Below, piece after piece: positions 1 through 6,118 of a stretch of 18,841 nt of DNA; positions within the stretch are counted from its first letter, which is position 1; the number at the start of each line of letters is the position of its first letter. Below the pieces are notes generated by a model. It was given only the letters and a program-made list of their open reading frames with translations. It searched no databases and was not told where the DNA came from. The stretch comes from GSA-30 sp036568765. Its GTDB lineage: Bacteria; Pseudomonadota; Gammaproteobacteria; Xanthomonadales; Rhodanobacteraceae. Made by a program: the position numbers and the translations under genes. The DNA lies in the NCBI RefSeq assembly GCF_036568765.1, contig NZ_DATCRY010000002.1, positions 1 to 18,841 of the forward strand. The letters are read 5' to 3'.

Positions 1-494
1 GCCTGGATATCGTCAACCGGCAAGCGGAAGGGCAAGCATCGCTGATCGAGATGCGTCCGGCGGGGGAAACCGCCGATCACTGGACACGCATGGCGACAAC
101 CCAAATCTATCGCGGTATGGCCGACACGTCGTTCTATGGCAAGTACAAGGCGCAGATGCGCGCACGTTGGACGCAGGCTTGCGATCGTGCGGACGTGAAG
201 CCATTCGCCGATGAAACCGTCCATGGCTACGTTACGCACGTCTGGCTGCAAGTGTGTGCGCACAACGATGCACGCAAGCCTTCGGAAATCACCCTGTTCA
301 AGTTTATCCAGGGGCGCGAGGCCGCTTACGTCGTGCAGTTGGCGTTCCATTACCAGCCCACCAAAGCCCAGCTGGGCGAATCGCTCAGCTATCTCGAGCA
401 AGTACGCGTCTGCGATACGCGCGCTAAAGATTCGCCCTGCCCGGCCGAAGCATCGGTGCATGTGGTGGAACCCAGCCCTGCCTCCACGCCTTGA
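1..494 (+). CDS. Hypothetical protein, 5'-truncated by the window edge
   Basis: The reading frame is open from base 3 to the TGA at 492-494, with no stop upstream, so the gene probably starts outside the window. The first in-window ATG (51) has no clear ribosome binding site. About 163 residues are visible. Segments such as 'TRMATTQIYRG', 'VHGYVTHVWLQVC' and 'FKFIQGREAAYVVQLAF' are compositionally normal protein, with cysteines at intervals and a C-terminal 'SVHVVEPSPASTP' tail. This resembles a family of unnamed periplasmic proteins common in Pseudomonas and Xanthomonas relatives, but I cannot name a function. No membrane segment is visible in this part. It is separated from virB7 by about 860 bp, so it is probably not part of the T4SS operon. 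Its stop codon sits inside the loop of a perfect hairpin (485-501). Confidence 0.7.
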   Translation, partial: LDIVNRQAEGQASLIEMRPAGETADHWTRMATTQIYRGMADTSFYGKYKAQMRARWTQACDRADVKPFADETVHGYVTHVWLQVCAHNDARKPSEITLFKFIQGREAAYVVQLAFHYQPTKAQLGESLSYLEQVRVCDTRAKDSPCPAEASVHVVEPSPASTP

Positions 495-501
495 AGGCGT
501 G
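485..501 (+). repeat. Hairpin over the stop codon of the upstream gene
   Basis: CACGCC (485-490) and GGCGTG (496-501) pair perfectly around a TTGAA loop that contains the TGA stop. A GC-rich tract (502-527) follows rather than a T-run, so it is not a classic intrinsic terminator. It may still slow or end transcription of the upstream gene. Confidence 0.45.
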
Positions 502-548
502 CGGCGGCGCCCCCGGGCCGGCCCCTCCCTAAAAAAGCGCCAGCACTG

Positions 549-571
549 AGATATTCAAAAATCGAATATCT
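549..571. promoter_or_regulatory. Perfect AT-rich inverted repeat, operator candidate
   Basis: AGATATTC (549-556) and GAATATCT (564-571) form an 8-bp perfect dyad around AAAAATC, in an AT-rich stretch that contrasts with the GC-rich surroundings. A partial third copy (GATAT, 572-576) follows. The symmetry and spacing suit a dimeric regulator. I cannot assign the protein. Confidence 0.35.
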
Positions 572-678
572 GATATGTCAAAAAATGCAAATCTGGGCGC
601 GCGCACGAATCTCAGAAAAGCCGTGCGTCGCAAACTTGCCACGGCCTAGCTGAATAAGTAATGGACGCAGATGGATTT

Positions 679-704
679 AGTCACATGGACGTCGTACCGT
701 GACT
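679..704. promoter_or_regulatory. Inverted repeat AGTCAC-N14-GTGACT
   Basis: AGTCAC (679-684) and GTGACT (699-704) are perfect inverse copies separated by 14 bases. The repeat lies about 40 bp upstream of the two CRP-like boxes and shares GTGA/TCAC half-site letters with them, but the arms are outward-oriented and too far apart for a standard CRP box. It is a possible binding site of unknown specificity. Confidence 0.25.
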
Positions 705-741
705 CAAAATTTGCTGTTTTCTGACATGCAGCGAAGTGTTA

Positions 742-757
742 TGTGGCAGTCGTCACA
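742..757 (+). promoter_or_regulatory. CRP/Clp-like box 1
   Basis: The sequence TGTGG-CAGTCG-TCACA matches the CRP-family consensus TGTGA-N6-TCACA at 9 of 10 positions. Xanthomonadales use the CRP homologue Clp, which recognises the same consensus. The box lies about 600 bp upstream of virB7 and 18 bp centre-to-centre from a second box. Binding is inferred from sequence only. Confidence 0.5.
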
Positions 758-759
758 AA

Positions 760-775
760 GGTGATTTGCATCACA
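760..775 (+). promoter_or_regulatory. CRP/Clp-like box 2
   Basis: The sequence GGTGA-TTTGCA-TCACA matches the TGTGA-N6-TCACA consensus at 9 of 10 positions. Its core GTGAT-TTGC-ATCAC (761-774) is perfectly symmetric, making it the better of the two boxes. It lies about 20 bases upstream of a GATAAT hexamer, a sensible position for an activator site. The Clp assignment is inference. Confidence 0.5.
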
Positions 776-791
776 CACAAATTGCCAACTA

Positions 792-797
792 GATAAT
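792..797 (+). promoter_or_regulatory. Possible -10 element (GATAAT)
   Basis: GATAAT matches TATAAT at five of six positions. No good -35 hexamer lies 16-18 bp upstream, where CRP-like box 2 sits instead, as in an activator-dependent promoter. A start near 804 would place box 2 around -36, slightly off the usual -41.5, so this is weak. It would imply a leader of about 550 nt before virB7. Confidence 0.25.
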
Positions 798-835
798 GAA
801 ATTCGCCTTCACATACGGAACGGCAGGGAGCCGCA

Positions 836-849
836 GCATGACGTCATGC
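836..849. promoter_or_regulatory. Perfect 14-bp palindrome, operator candidate
   Basis: GCATGACGTCATGC is fully self-complementary with no spacer. Further TGACG/CGTCA half-sites follow at 862-866, 883-887 and 913-917. This suggests a dimeric repressor or activator operator downstream of the putative promoter. The binding protein is unknown. Confidence 0.35.
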
Positions 850-879
850 AATCGTTTCAAACGTCAAAACCTTGGTTTT

Positions 880-920
880 TTCTGACGCGGGCTAGCACTC
901 TTTGGCGCGTTGCGTCAGAA
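880..920. repeat. 9-bp inverted repeat TTCTGACGC...GCGTCAGAA
   Basis: Perfect 9-bp arms at 880-888 and 912-920 enclose 23 bases. The arms contain the TGACG/CGTCA half-sites also present in the palindrome at 836-849. It could form a stem-loop in RNA or act as a spaced DNA dyad. No T-run follows on either strand in a terminator position. Confidence 0.4.
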
Positions 921-954
921 TCTGCCGCGAGGGGACCAGGGCCCCCTCCAGGGG

Positions 955-1025
955 TCAATACGTTTCAACGCGGAAAGCCTTAGGCCGAGCACACGGCGTG
1001 CTCGCTTTCCAAAAATGCGTATTGA
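955..1025 (+). ncRNA. Three-tier nested inverted repeat, candidate structured leader RNA
   Basis: Three sets of perfect complementary arms nest inside one another: TCAATACG (955-962) with CGTATTGA (1018-1025), GGAAAG (972-977) with CTTTCC (1005-1010), and CGAGCAC (986-992) with GTGCTCG (998-1004). The apical loop is ACGGC. The two inner stems are contiguous on the 3' side and separated by an 8-base bulge on the 5' side. The 21 pairs in 71 bases contain no long continuous ORF. This looks like a folded RNA element in the virB leader or a small RNA. I do not match it to a known riboswitch class. Confidence 0.4.
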
Positions 1026-1045
1026 ACGGTATGTAAAAAGGTATT

Positions 1046-1073
1046 CGAGCCGGCAAATAAATACGCCGGTTCG
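1046..1073 (+). repeat. 9-bp hairpin with AT-only-rich loop in the virB leader
   Basis: CGAGCCGGC (1046-1054) pairs with GCCGGTTCG (1065-1073), with one G-T wobble, around the loop AAATAAATAC. It follows the nested element at 955-1025 by 20 bases. An A/U-rich single-stranded loop on a strong stem is typical of a protein- or sRNA-binding leader, but that is inference. Confidence 0.4.
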
Positions 1074-1108
1074 TCAGGGAGCCTGAATGGAATCGATTTA
1101 CTGTCCGT

Positions 1109-1122
1109 GGGCGGATGCGCCC
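1109..1122 (+). repeat. Short hairpin GGGCG-GATG-CGCCC
   Basis: Five GC pairs close a GATG tetraloop. It is short, and notable mainly as one of a run of hairpins between 955 and 1317 that precedes virB7. Confidence 0.3.
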
Positions 1123-1208
1123 GTCGCTAAAGCGGCAAAAATTGGGGATCACGAGCGAGTTATCGCCGACTCCAAGACTCGAGCCTGTCCGACTTTTGGT
1201 CTCTGCCG

Positions 1209-1222
1209 GAAGCCGAGGCTTC
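1209..1222 (+). repeat. Short hairpin GAAGC-CGAG-GCTTC
   Basis: GAAGCC (1209-1214) and GGCTTC (1217-1222) are perfect inverse copies, giving a five-pair stem with a CGAG tetraloop. It is part of the hairpin series upstream of virB7. Confidence 0.3.
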
Positions 1223-1239
1223 GCTATTCGCAATGACTT

Positions 1240-1266
1240 AACGCTACCGGTTTTTCCGGTGGCGTT
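1240..1266 (+). repeat. 11-bp hairpin with TTTTT loop upstream of virB7
   Basis: AACGCTACCGG (1240-1250) pairs with CCGGTGGCGTT (1256-1266), with one T-G wobble, around a pure T5 loop. No T-run follows the stem, so it is not an intrinsic terminator on either strand. A U-only loop on a long stem is unusual and suggests a leader RNA element. Confidence 0.45.
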
Positions 1267-1270
1267 CTTG

Positions 1271-1317
1271 GCGTGCGCGTTCGACTTGCACGCACCGTGA
1301 TACGCGGGTTTTCCGCG
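1271..1317 (+). repeat. Two consecutive small hairpins just before virB7
   Basis: GCGTGC (1271-1276) pairs with GCACGC (1288-1293), and CGCGG (1303-1307) pairs with CCGCG (1313-1317) around GTTTT. The second ends 38 bases before the virB7 GTG. The text at 1303-1330 (CGCGG..TTTTCCGCGCGAATCCAGC) looks like a degraded copy of the REP-type palindromes of Xanthomonadales, so part of the region may be old repeat DNA. Confidence 0.3.
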
Positions 1318-1355
1318 CGAATCCAGCAACTTCAATCTCACTTTGCGGGTACGAC

Positions 1356-1859
1356 GTGAAAAAGGTTTACGTAACTCGAGCCCTTGCGGGCATCTGGATG
1401 CTGGCTGCGCTGGCCTTGTCGGGCTGTGGCACACCGCCAGCCAAGGACTTTGGCGGCTCGTGGAAGCCGATCAATCGCTTCCAGGACGCGCCTTCCGAGA
1501 TTCCGCTCGCCCAACCGTATGCGTTCTACGCATCGCCCATGGACGGCACGCTCAAGACCATGCTCACGCGCTGGTCGAAGGACTCGGGCATGGTGTTGTC
1601 TTATCAGCTGCACTCGGACTTCACGCTGTTCAAGCCGGTAGCGCAGATACATACACCGAATGCGAAGGCCGCCGCCGCCGAGCTCAGTGCGATCTATGCA
1701 AGCGAGGGCGTACAGATTTCCGTGAGCGATCGCCAGATCATCGTCGAAGCCGCACCGACCACGGTTGCCGAGCCGGCCGCATCGAATACGGATGCCGCGC
1801 CATCGTCCAACGACCCTGCTCCGCCGAAGCCGGACGCCGCAACGAGCAGCAAGTCATGA
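1356..1859 (+). CDS. virB7: VirB7, X-T4SS outer-membrane lipoprotein with N0 domain
   Basis: The protein has 167 residues from a GTG start. A basic N-terminus and hydrophobic stretch end in the lipobox L21-S22-G23-C24, so it should be lipidated at Cys24 and anchored in the outer membrane. Residues about 60-130 look like an N0 fold as found in secretins ('TMLTRWSKDSGM', 'VQISVSDRQIIVE'). Such a domain is the hallmark of the enlarged VirB7 of Xanthomonas killing T4SSs; classical VirB7 is about 50 residues. A low-complexity Ala/Pro/Ser tail follows. VirB7 builds the outer-membrane core with VirB9 and VirB10. It is the first gene of the operon. The GTG is preferred because the signal peptide begins there (MKKVYVTR), although no strong ribosome binding site is evident. 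Confidence 0.88.
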   Translation: MKKVYVTRALAGIWMLAALALSGCGTPPAKDFGGSWKPINRFQDAPSEIPLAQPYAFYASPMDGTLKTMLTRWSKDSGMVLSYQLHSDFTLFKPVAQIHTPNAKAAAAELSAIYASEGVQISVSDRQIIVEAAPTTVAEPAASNTDAAPSSNDPAPPKPDAATSSKS

Positions 1860-1900
1860 ATGCCGCCTTCCCCATGACCGTCGACTCGGGTATCCGCTAA
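1856..1900 (+). CDS. 14-codon mini-ORF bridging virB7 and virB8
   Basis: ATG at 1856 overlaps the virB7 TGA (ATGA), and the mini-ORF's TAA at 1898-1900 overlaps the virB8 ATG at 1900 (TAATG). The encoded peptide is MNAAFPMTVDSGIR. Neither this ORF nor virB8 has a strong ribosome binding site, so it may act as a translational-coupling bridge passing ribosomes from virB7 to virB8. The exact overlap at both ends is seen directly. Function, and even translation, are inference; chance is possible. Confidence 0.3.
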   Translation: MNAAFPMTVDSGIR

Positions 1901-2961
1901 TGCTCAGCAGGAAAACATCCAGCAAGAAGATTGACGAGGCTGTCGCGCACTCGGTCAATTTCGAAATCACCATGGCCGATCTGGCACGGCGCAGCGAACG
2001 GCGCGCCTGGTGGGTTGCCTTTGGCGCAATAGCAATCGCGCTGATCCTCGGCGGCGGCTACTACTACATGCTGCCATTGAAGGAGAAAGTGCCGTACATC
2101 GTGATGGCCGATGCCTATACCGGTACCAGCACGGTGGCTCGCCTGACCGAGGATTTCACTAATCGCAGCGTCACCACCAGCGAAGCGATCAACCGCAGCA
2201 ACGTTGCCCATTTTGTCTTGGCGCGTGAGTCCTATGACTATGCATTGATCGGCCTGCGCGATTGGACGACCGTGCTGACCATGTCCGCCCCGCAGGTCGC
2301 TACGGCCTATCAGCAGCTCTACCAGCTCGGTAATCCGACCAATCCGTACACCATCTACGGGAAGGATCGCGCGATCCGCGTGAAGTTGCTCAGCCTGGTG
2401 CTGATCGGCGGCGGTCCGGGCCAGATGCCCAAGGGCGCAACCGTTCGCTTTCAGCGCACGGTGTTCGAAAAGCAAACCGGCCTGACCCGTCCACTGGATA
2501 GCAAGATCGCCACGATCGAGTTCACTTACAAGGCGAACCTGAAGATGGACGATGCTTCGCGCATCGAGAACCCGCTGGGCTTTCAGGTCACCAGTTATCG
2601 CGTCGACAACGACTACGCCACCACGCCGCCGCAGGAGATTCCCGCTGCCAGCGATGCAACCGCGCAACCGGGCGAAGCGCAAGGTGCGCAACCGACGGCT
2701 GCCGAAGGCACGGGCGCGCTGCCGCAGCAGCAGGGCGGCGTGCCTGGCGCGCAGCCACAGCAGGCGGTGCCCGGCGCCCCTGGCACGGAAGGTGGCCTGC
2801 AACAGGCGGCGCCCCAATTCGCGCCGGCACCCGTGCCGCAGCAGTTCGCGCCGAACGGTGCGCAGCCCGCCGCACAGGCACCCGCACAGACCTATGCCCC
2901 GGCGCAGGCTCCTGCCGCGCCAGCACCACGCAATGCAGCTAATGGAGTGGGCCGTCGATGA
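1900..2961 (+). CDS. virB8: VirB8, inner-membrane T4SS assembly protein
   Basis: The protein has 353 residues: a short cytoplasmic N-terminus, one transmembrane helix (about 37-57, 'AWWVAFGAIAIALIL') and a periplasmic NTF2-like VirB8 domain (about 65-240, with 'KEKVPYIVM' and 'NPYTIYG'). The last 108 residues or so (246-353) are a Gln/Pro/Ala low-complexity tail, which classical VirB8 (about 230-240 residues) lacks. VirB8 dimers link the inner-membrane complex to the core and to VirB10. The frame stays open upstream to 1765, but a start there would run over virB7 and give a basic, non-native N-terminus; the ATG at 1900 places the membrane helix normally. The stop overlaps the virB9 start (ATGA). 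Confidence 0.9.
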   Translation: MLSRKTSSKKIDEAVAHSVNFEITMADLARRSERRAWWVAFGAIAIALILGGGYYYMLPLKEKVPYIVMADAYTGTSTVARLTEDFTNRSVTTSEAINRSNVAHFVLARESYDYALIGLRDWTTVLTMSAPQVATAYQQLYQLGNPTNPYTIYGKDRAIRVKLLSLVLIGGGPGQMPKGATVRFQRTVFEKQTGLTRPLDSKIATIEFTYKANLKMDDASRIENPLGFQVTSYRVDNDYATTPPQEIPAASDATAQPGEAQGAQPTAAEGTGALPQQQGGVPGAQPQQAVPGAPGTEGGLQQAAPQFAPAPVPQQFAPNGAQPAAQAPAQTYAPAQAPAAPAPRNAANGVGRR

Positions 2962-3728
2962 ACCGACCAATCAAATTCGCCCTGGCTAGCGCCCTGGGTT
3001 TGCTCAGTGCCGCAGCGGCTCTCCCCGCCGGCGCACAGGTCGTGCAGCAGTATGAGTACCAGCCCGATCGCGTCTATCAGGTGCGCACCGGCCTGGGTAT
3101 CACCACGCAGATCGAACTGAGCCCGTACGAAAAGATCCTCGACTACAGCACCGGCTTCACTAACGGCTGGGAGCTGACGCGGCGCGAGAACGTGTTCTAC
3201 CTCAAGCCGAAGAACGTCGATGTGGACACCAATATGATGATCCGCACGGCAACCCACTCGTACATCTTCGAGCTGAAGGTGGTCGCCACCGACTGGAAGG
3301 CGCTGGATCAAGCCAAGCGCGCCGGCGTTCAATACAAGATTACCTTCTCCTATCCGTCCGATTCGTCCTTCAGCAAACAAAGCGACGAGCAATCGGACGT
3401 GCCGCAGCTCAACACGTCGCTGGTGAAGGGGCGCAACTACAACTTCAACTACGACTACGCGACGCACAGCAGCAAGAAAGCACCCTGGCTGATCCCGGTC
3501 AATGTCTACGACGATGGGCAATTCACGTACATCAAGATGGGCGACATGAAGCAGTTCCCTACCGGGAACTTCCCCGCCGTCTACATGCGTGAAAAAGAAC
3601 ACGGTGAGGATTCGCTGGTGAATACGACGGTCGAGGGCAACACCATCGTCGTGCACGGCACCTATCCCTATTTGGTGATCCGCCAAGACAACAACGTCGT
3701 TGGCCTGCGCAGGAATACGAAAAAGTGA
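2958..3728 (+). CDS. virB9: VirB9, periplasmic/outer-membrane core protein
   Basis: The protein has 256 residues, with a signal peptide cleaved probably after Ala26 (AGA|Q). The N-terminal VirB9 domain spans about 30-130 ('YEYQPDRVYQVRTGLG', 'YLKPKNVDVDTNMMI'). The C-terminal beta-rich domain spans about 160-252 ('NYDYATHSSKKAPWLIP', 'PAVYMRE'), which in the family binds VirB7 and the outer-membrane ring. Length and domain order are those of the VirB9/CagX/TrbG family. The ATG overlaps the virB8 stop by ATGA and the stop overlaps the virB10 GTG, so translation of virB8-9-10 is probably coupled and stoichiometric. Confidence 0.93.
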   Translation: MNRPIKFALASALGLLSAAAALPAGAQVVQQYEYQPDRVYQVRTGLGITTQIELSPYEKILDYSTGFTNGWELTRRENVFYLKPKNVDVDTNMMIRTATHSYIFELKVVATDWKALDQAKRAGVQYKITFSYPSDSSFSKQSDEQSDVPQLNTSLVKGRNYNFNYDYATHSSKKAPWLIPVNVYDDGQFTYIKMGDMKQFPTGNFPAVYMREKEHGEDSLVNTTVEGNTIVVHGTYPYLVIRQDNNVVGLRRNTKK

Positions 3729-5038
3729 GCCCGAACAATCCTTATCTGCCAGATGACGGCAACGGCAACGAGAACGAGCACGAGAAAGAGAACGAGCACG
3801 TTCCGCCGCAGCGCGACAACCAGAGCGCGGCTCGCGACCCGTTGGCCAACAATCCTTATTCGAACCAGCAGCGTCAGGCGGAAGCGCCCGACCTGGATGC
3901 AGGTGCGCCCTCGCTACGCTCATCCGAGATGACGCGGATGAACCGGCGCGCGATGATGTTCCTCGTCGCGATCGTCGTGCTGCTGGTATTCCTCGCGGTG
4001 TGGGTGCTCAAGGCGTCGCATCACGACGACAACAAGCCGAAAGTACGCGAGGAAACATTGACCGTGCCGCAAGCGCCGCCTCCGGTGCCGGTGGCACCGC
4101 CTGCGCCGCGTCCGCTGCCCAAGCTGCCCGAGCCGATCCAGCTGACGGACAACGCTCCGCCGCCGCTGCCCAAGCAGACCAAGTCGATGCCGGACCTGCC
4201 ACGCGGCCCGACCCTGATGGAGCGTCGCATGGCGGCCGACAGCGCCGCGCAGATGGGCGATGCCAACGGAGTCTCCGGCTTGCCGCCGGCGCCGGCCGGG
4301 TTTGCCGCCGCTCCGCAGCGTCCGGGCCTGCCCGGCCAGAGTCAGGATATGTGGTCGCGCCTGCCCGGCCTGTCCGGCCAGCAGCAGGCACCGCTCAATT
4401 CGCCGGTGGGCTTGCCGAATCTCTCCAGCGCACAGCCGCTCTATCTGCCCGATACGCTGATGCAACGTGGCACGTACATCCGCTGCGTGCTCGAAACCCG
4501 CATTATCAGCGATATCCCCGGCTTTACCTCGTGCATCGTCACCGAGCCGGTGTACTCCTTCAATGGCAAGCGCCTGCTGCTGCCGAAGGGCTCGAAGGTG
4601 CTGGGCAAGTACGACATGGGCCCTGTCGGCGATCGCATGGCGGTGATCTGGGACCGCATCCTGACGCCAACCGGCATCGACGTGAACATGGCCAGTCCCG
4701 GTATCGACAACCTCGGCGGTTCCGGTCATCCGGGTTATCTGAACAACCATTGGCCCAGCCGCATCGGTGCCGCTCTGCTGATCAGCATGCTCAGCGACGC
4801 CTTCGCTTATGAAGCGGCCAAGCATGGCCCGCAGACCGAAACCGTCGGTATCGGCAGCGGCACGGTGACAGCCACGCCGTTCCAGAGCAATACCGCGCAG
4901 ACCTTGCAGAACCTTGCACAGCAAGCCGTGCGTTCGGCGGCCAACCGCCCGGGCACGGTCACCATCAACCAGGGCACCATCCTGTATGTCTACGTCGCCA
5001 AAGATGTGGACTTCAGTGGCGTGGTCGCTCGTTTCTAA
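3725..5038 (+). CDS. virB10: VirB10, envelope-spanning core protein
   Basis: The protein has 437 residues from a GTG that overlaps the virB9 stop (GTGA). An acidic, Asn/Glu-rich cytoplasmic N-terminus (1-70, with a short repeated 'NENEHEKENEH' run and two 'NNPY' motifs) precedes one inner-membrane helix (about 77-95). A proline-rich periplasmic linker (about 115-150) then leads to the TrbI/VirB10 beta-barrel domain (about 240-437, 'LMQRGTYIRCVLETRIISDIPGF', 'LLPKGSKVLGKY', 'TILYVYVAKDVDF'). VirB10 spans both membranes and relays energy from the inner-membrane ATPases to gate the outer-membrane pore. Domain order and size are typical. The next gene, virB11, follows after 21 bases. Confidence 0.94.
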   Translation: MSPNNPYLPDDGNGNENEHEKENEHVPPQRDNQSAARDPLANNPYSNQQRQAEAPDLDAGAPSLRSSEMTRMNRRAMMFLVAIVVLLVFLAVWVLKASHHDDNKPKVREETLTVPQAPPPVPVAPPAPRPLPKLPEPIQLTDNAPPPLPKQTKSMPDLPRGPTLMERRMAADSAAQMGDANGVSGLPPAPAGFAAAPQRPGLPGQSQDMWSRLPGLSGQQQAPLNSPVGLPNLSSAQPLYLPDTLMQRGTYIRCVLETRIISDIPGFTSCIVTEPVYSFNGKRLLLPKGSKVLGKYDMGPVGDRMAVIWDRILTPTGIDVNMASPGIDNLGGSGHPGYLNNHWPSRIGAALLISMLSDAFAYEAAKHGPQTETVGIGSGTVTATPFQSNTAQTLQNLAQQAVRSAANRPGTVTINQGTILYVYVAKDVDFSGVVARF

Positions 5039-5059
5039 CGTACAGGCGACATAGAGAAG

Positions 5060-6106
5060 ATGGACGACGGCGCGATCGCACAGGTTTCGAACGAATTCCT
5101 GGAGTACCAGTACGAGGTACTGGGTATCCGGGAGTTCATGGCATCCCCGGATGTCACCGAAATCTGCATCAACAAGCCCGGAGAGCTGTACCTGGAAAGC
5201 CGGGGCGGCTGGCAGCGCGTCGAGGTGCCCACGCTCAATTTCGAGCGTGCGCGCCAGTTCTGTACCGCCGTGGTGAACGAAAGCAACACCGGCCAGCGCA
5301 TCACCGATACAGATCCGGTGGTGTCGCTGACCTTCCCCACCGGCCAGCGTGCGCAGTTCGTGATTCCGCCGGCCTGCGATGCGGGCAAGGTGTCGATCAC
5401 CATTCGTTTGCCCTCCAAGCAGACCAAGACGCTGGCGCAGTACCAGGAAGACGGTTTCTTCAACGAAATCCTGGAGAACCCACCCGGCATCAGCGACAGC
5501 GATCGCGAATTGCTGGACCTGCGCGGCGAGCGCCGTTATGCGGATTTCTTTCGCCAGGCGGTACTCAAGAAGAAGAACATCGTCGTCTCCGGCGCCACCG
5601 GCAGCGGCAAGACCACCTTCATGAAATCGCTCGTGCACCACATCCCGGCGGAAGAGCGCCTAGTCACCATCGAGGACGCGCGCGAGCTGTTCATCGACCA
5701 GCCCAACGTGGTCCATCTGCTGTATTCCAAGGGCGGCCAGAGCACCAGCAACGTCACCGCCAAGAGCTGCATGGAAGCGTGCCTGCGCATGAAGCCGGAT
5801 CGCATCATCCTGGCCGAGCTGCGCGGCGACGAATCGTTCTACTTCATTCGCAACTGCGCCTCCGGCCATCCGGGTTCGATCACCAGCTGTCATGCCGGCA
5901 GCACCGAACAGACCTGGGACCAGCTGGCGCTGATGGTGAAAGCTTCCAACGAGGGCTCGGGGCTCGAATTCGACACGATCAAGCGTCTTTTGATGATGAC
6001 CATCGATATCGTGGTGCACATCAAGGCACATGCCGGCCGGCGTTATATCACCGGCATCGATTTCAGCCCCGGCCGTTTCCTCGCCGACCACCGGCAAGCG
6101 GCCTAG
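5060..6106 (+). CDS. virB11: VirB11, hexameric secretion ATPase
   Basis: The protein has 348 residues, usual for the family. Residues about 1-150 form the N-terminal domain. The RecA-like domain carries Walker A 178-GATGSGKT-185, an Asp box (TIEDAREL, 203-210), Walker B (RIILAELRGDE, 248-258) and the His box (SGHPGSITSCHAGS, 268-281). All catalytic elements are intact. It is a cytoplasmic traffic ATPase that works with VirB4 and VirD4 in pilus biogenesis and substrate transfer. A purine-rich AGAGAAG directly before the ATG serves as ribosome binding site. The gene sits between virB10 and virB1, as in Xanthomonas killing systems. Confidence 0.96.
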   Translation: MDDGAIAQVSNEFLEYQYEVLGIREFMASPDVTEICINKPGELYLESRGGWQRVEVPTLNFERARQFCTAVVNESNTGQRITDTDPVVSLTFPTGQRAQFVIPPACDAGKVSITIRLPSKQTKTLAQYQEDGFFNEILENPPGISDSDRELLDLRGERRYADFFRQAVLKKKNIVVSGATGSGKTTFMKSLVHHIPAEERLVTIEDARELFIDQPNVVHLLYSKGGQSTSNVTAKSCMEACLRMKPDRIILAELRGDESFYFIRNCASGHPGSITSCHAGSTEQTWDQLALMVKASNEGSGLEFDTIKRLLMMTIDIVVHIKAHAGRRYITGIDFSPGRFLADHRQAA

Positions 6107-6118
6107 CGGAGAAACACG

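Noticed and set aside
955..1330. c-di-GMP (GEMM) or other known riboswitch in the virB leader
   Set aside because: The conserved core motifs of GEMM and other classes that I know are absent; only generic stems are seen.
955..1434. 159-codon open frame on the minus strand before virB7
   Set aside because: It crosses the hairpin-rich leader and the virB7 start, has an unnatural Arg/Pro/Ser composition and shows no ribosome binding site; it is a shadow of non-coding DNA.
1765..1899. Upstream-extended start of virB8
   Set aside because: It would overlap virB7 by 95 bases and add an Arg-rich segment ahead of the normal N-terminus; the ATG at 1900 gives the expected membrane topology.
3920..5641. 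573-codon minus-strand frame opposite virB10/virB11
   Set aside because: Its length comes from high GC and the codon bias of the real genes on the other strand. The His/Arg/Gly-rich translation has no domain, and virB10 and virB11 are unmistakable.
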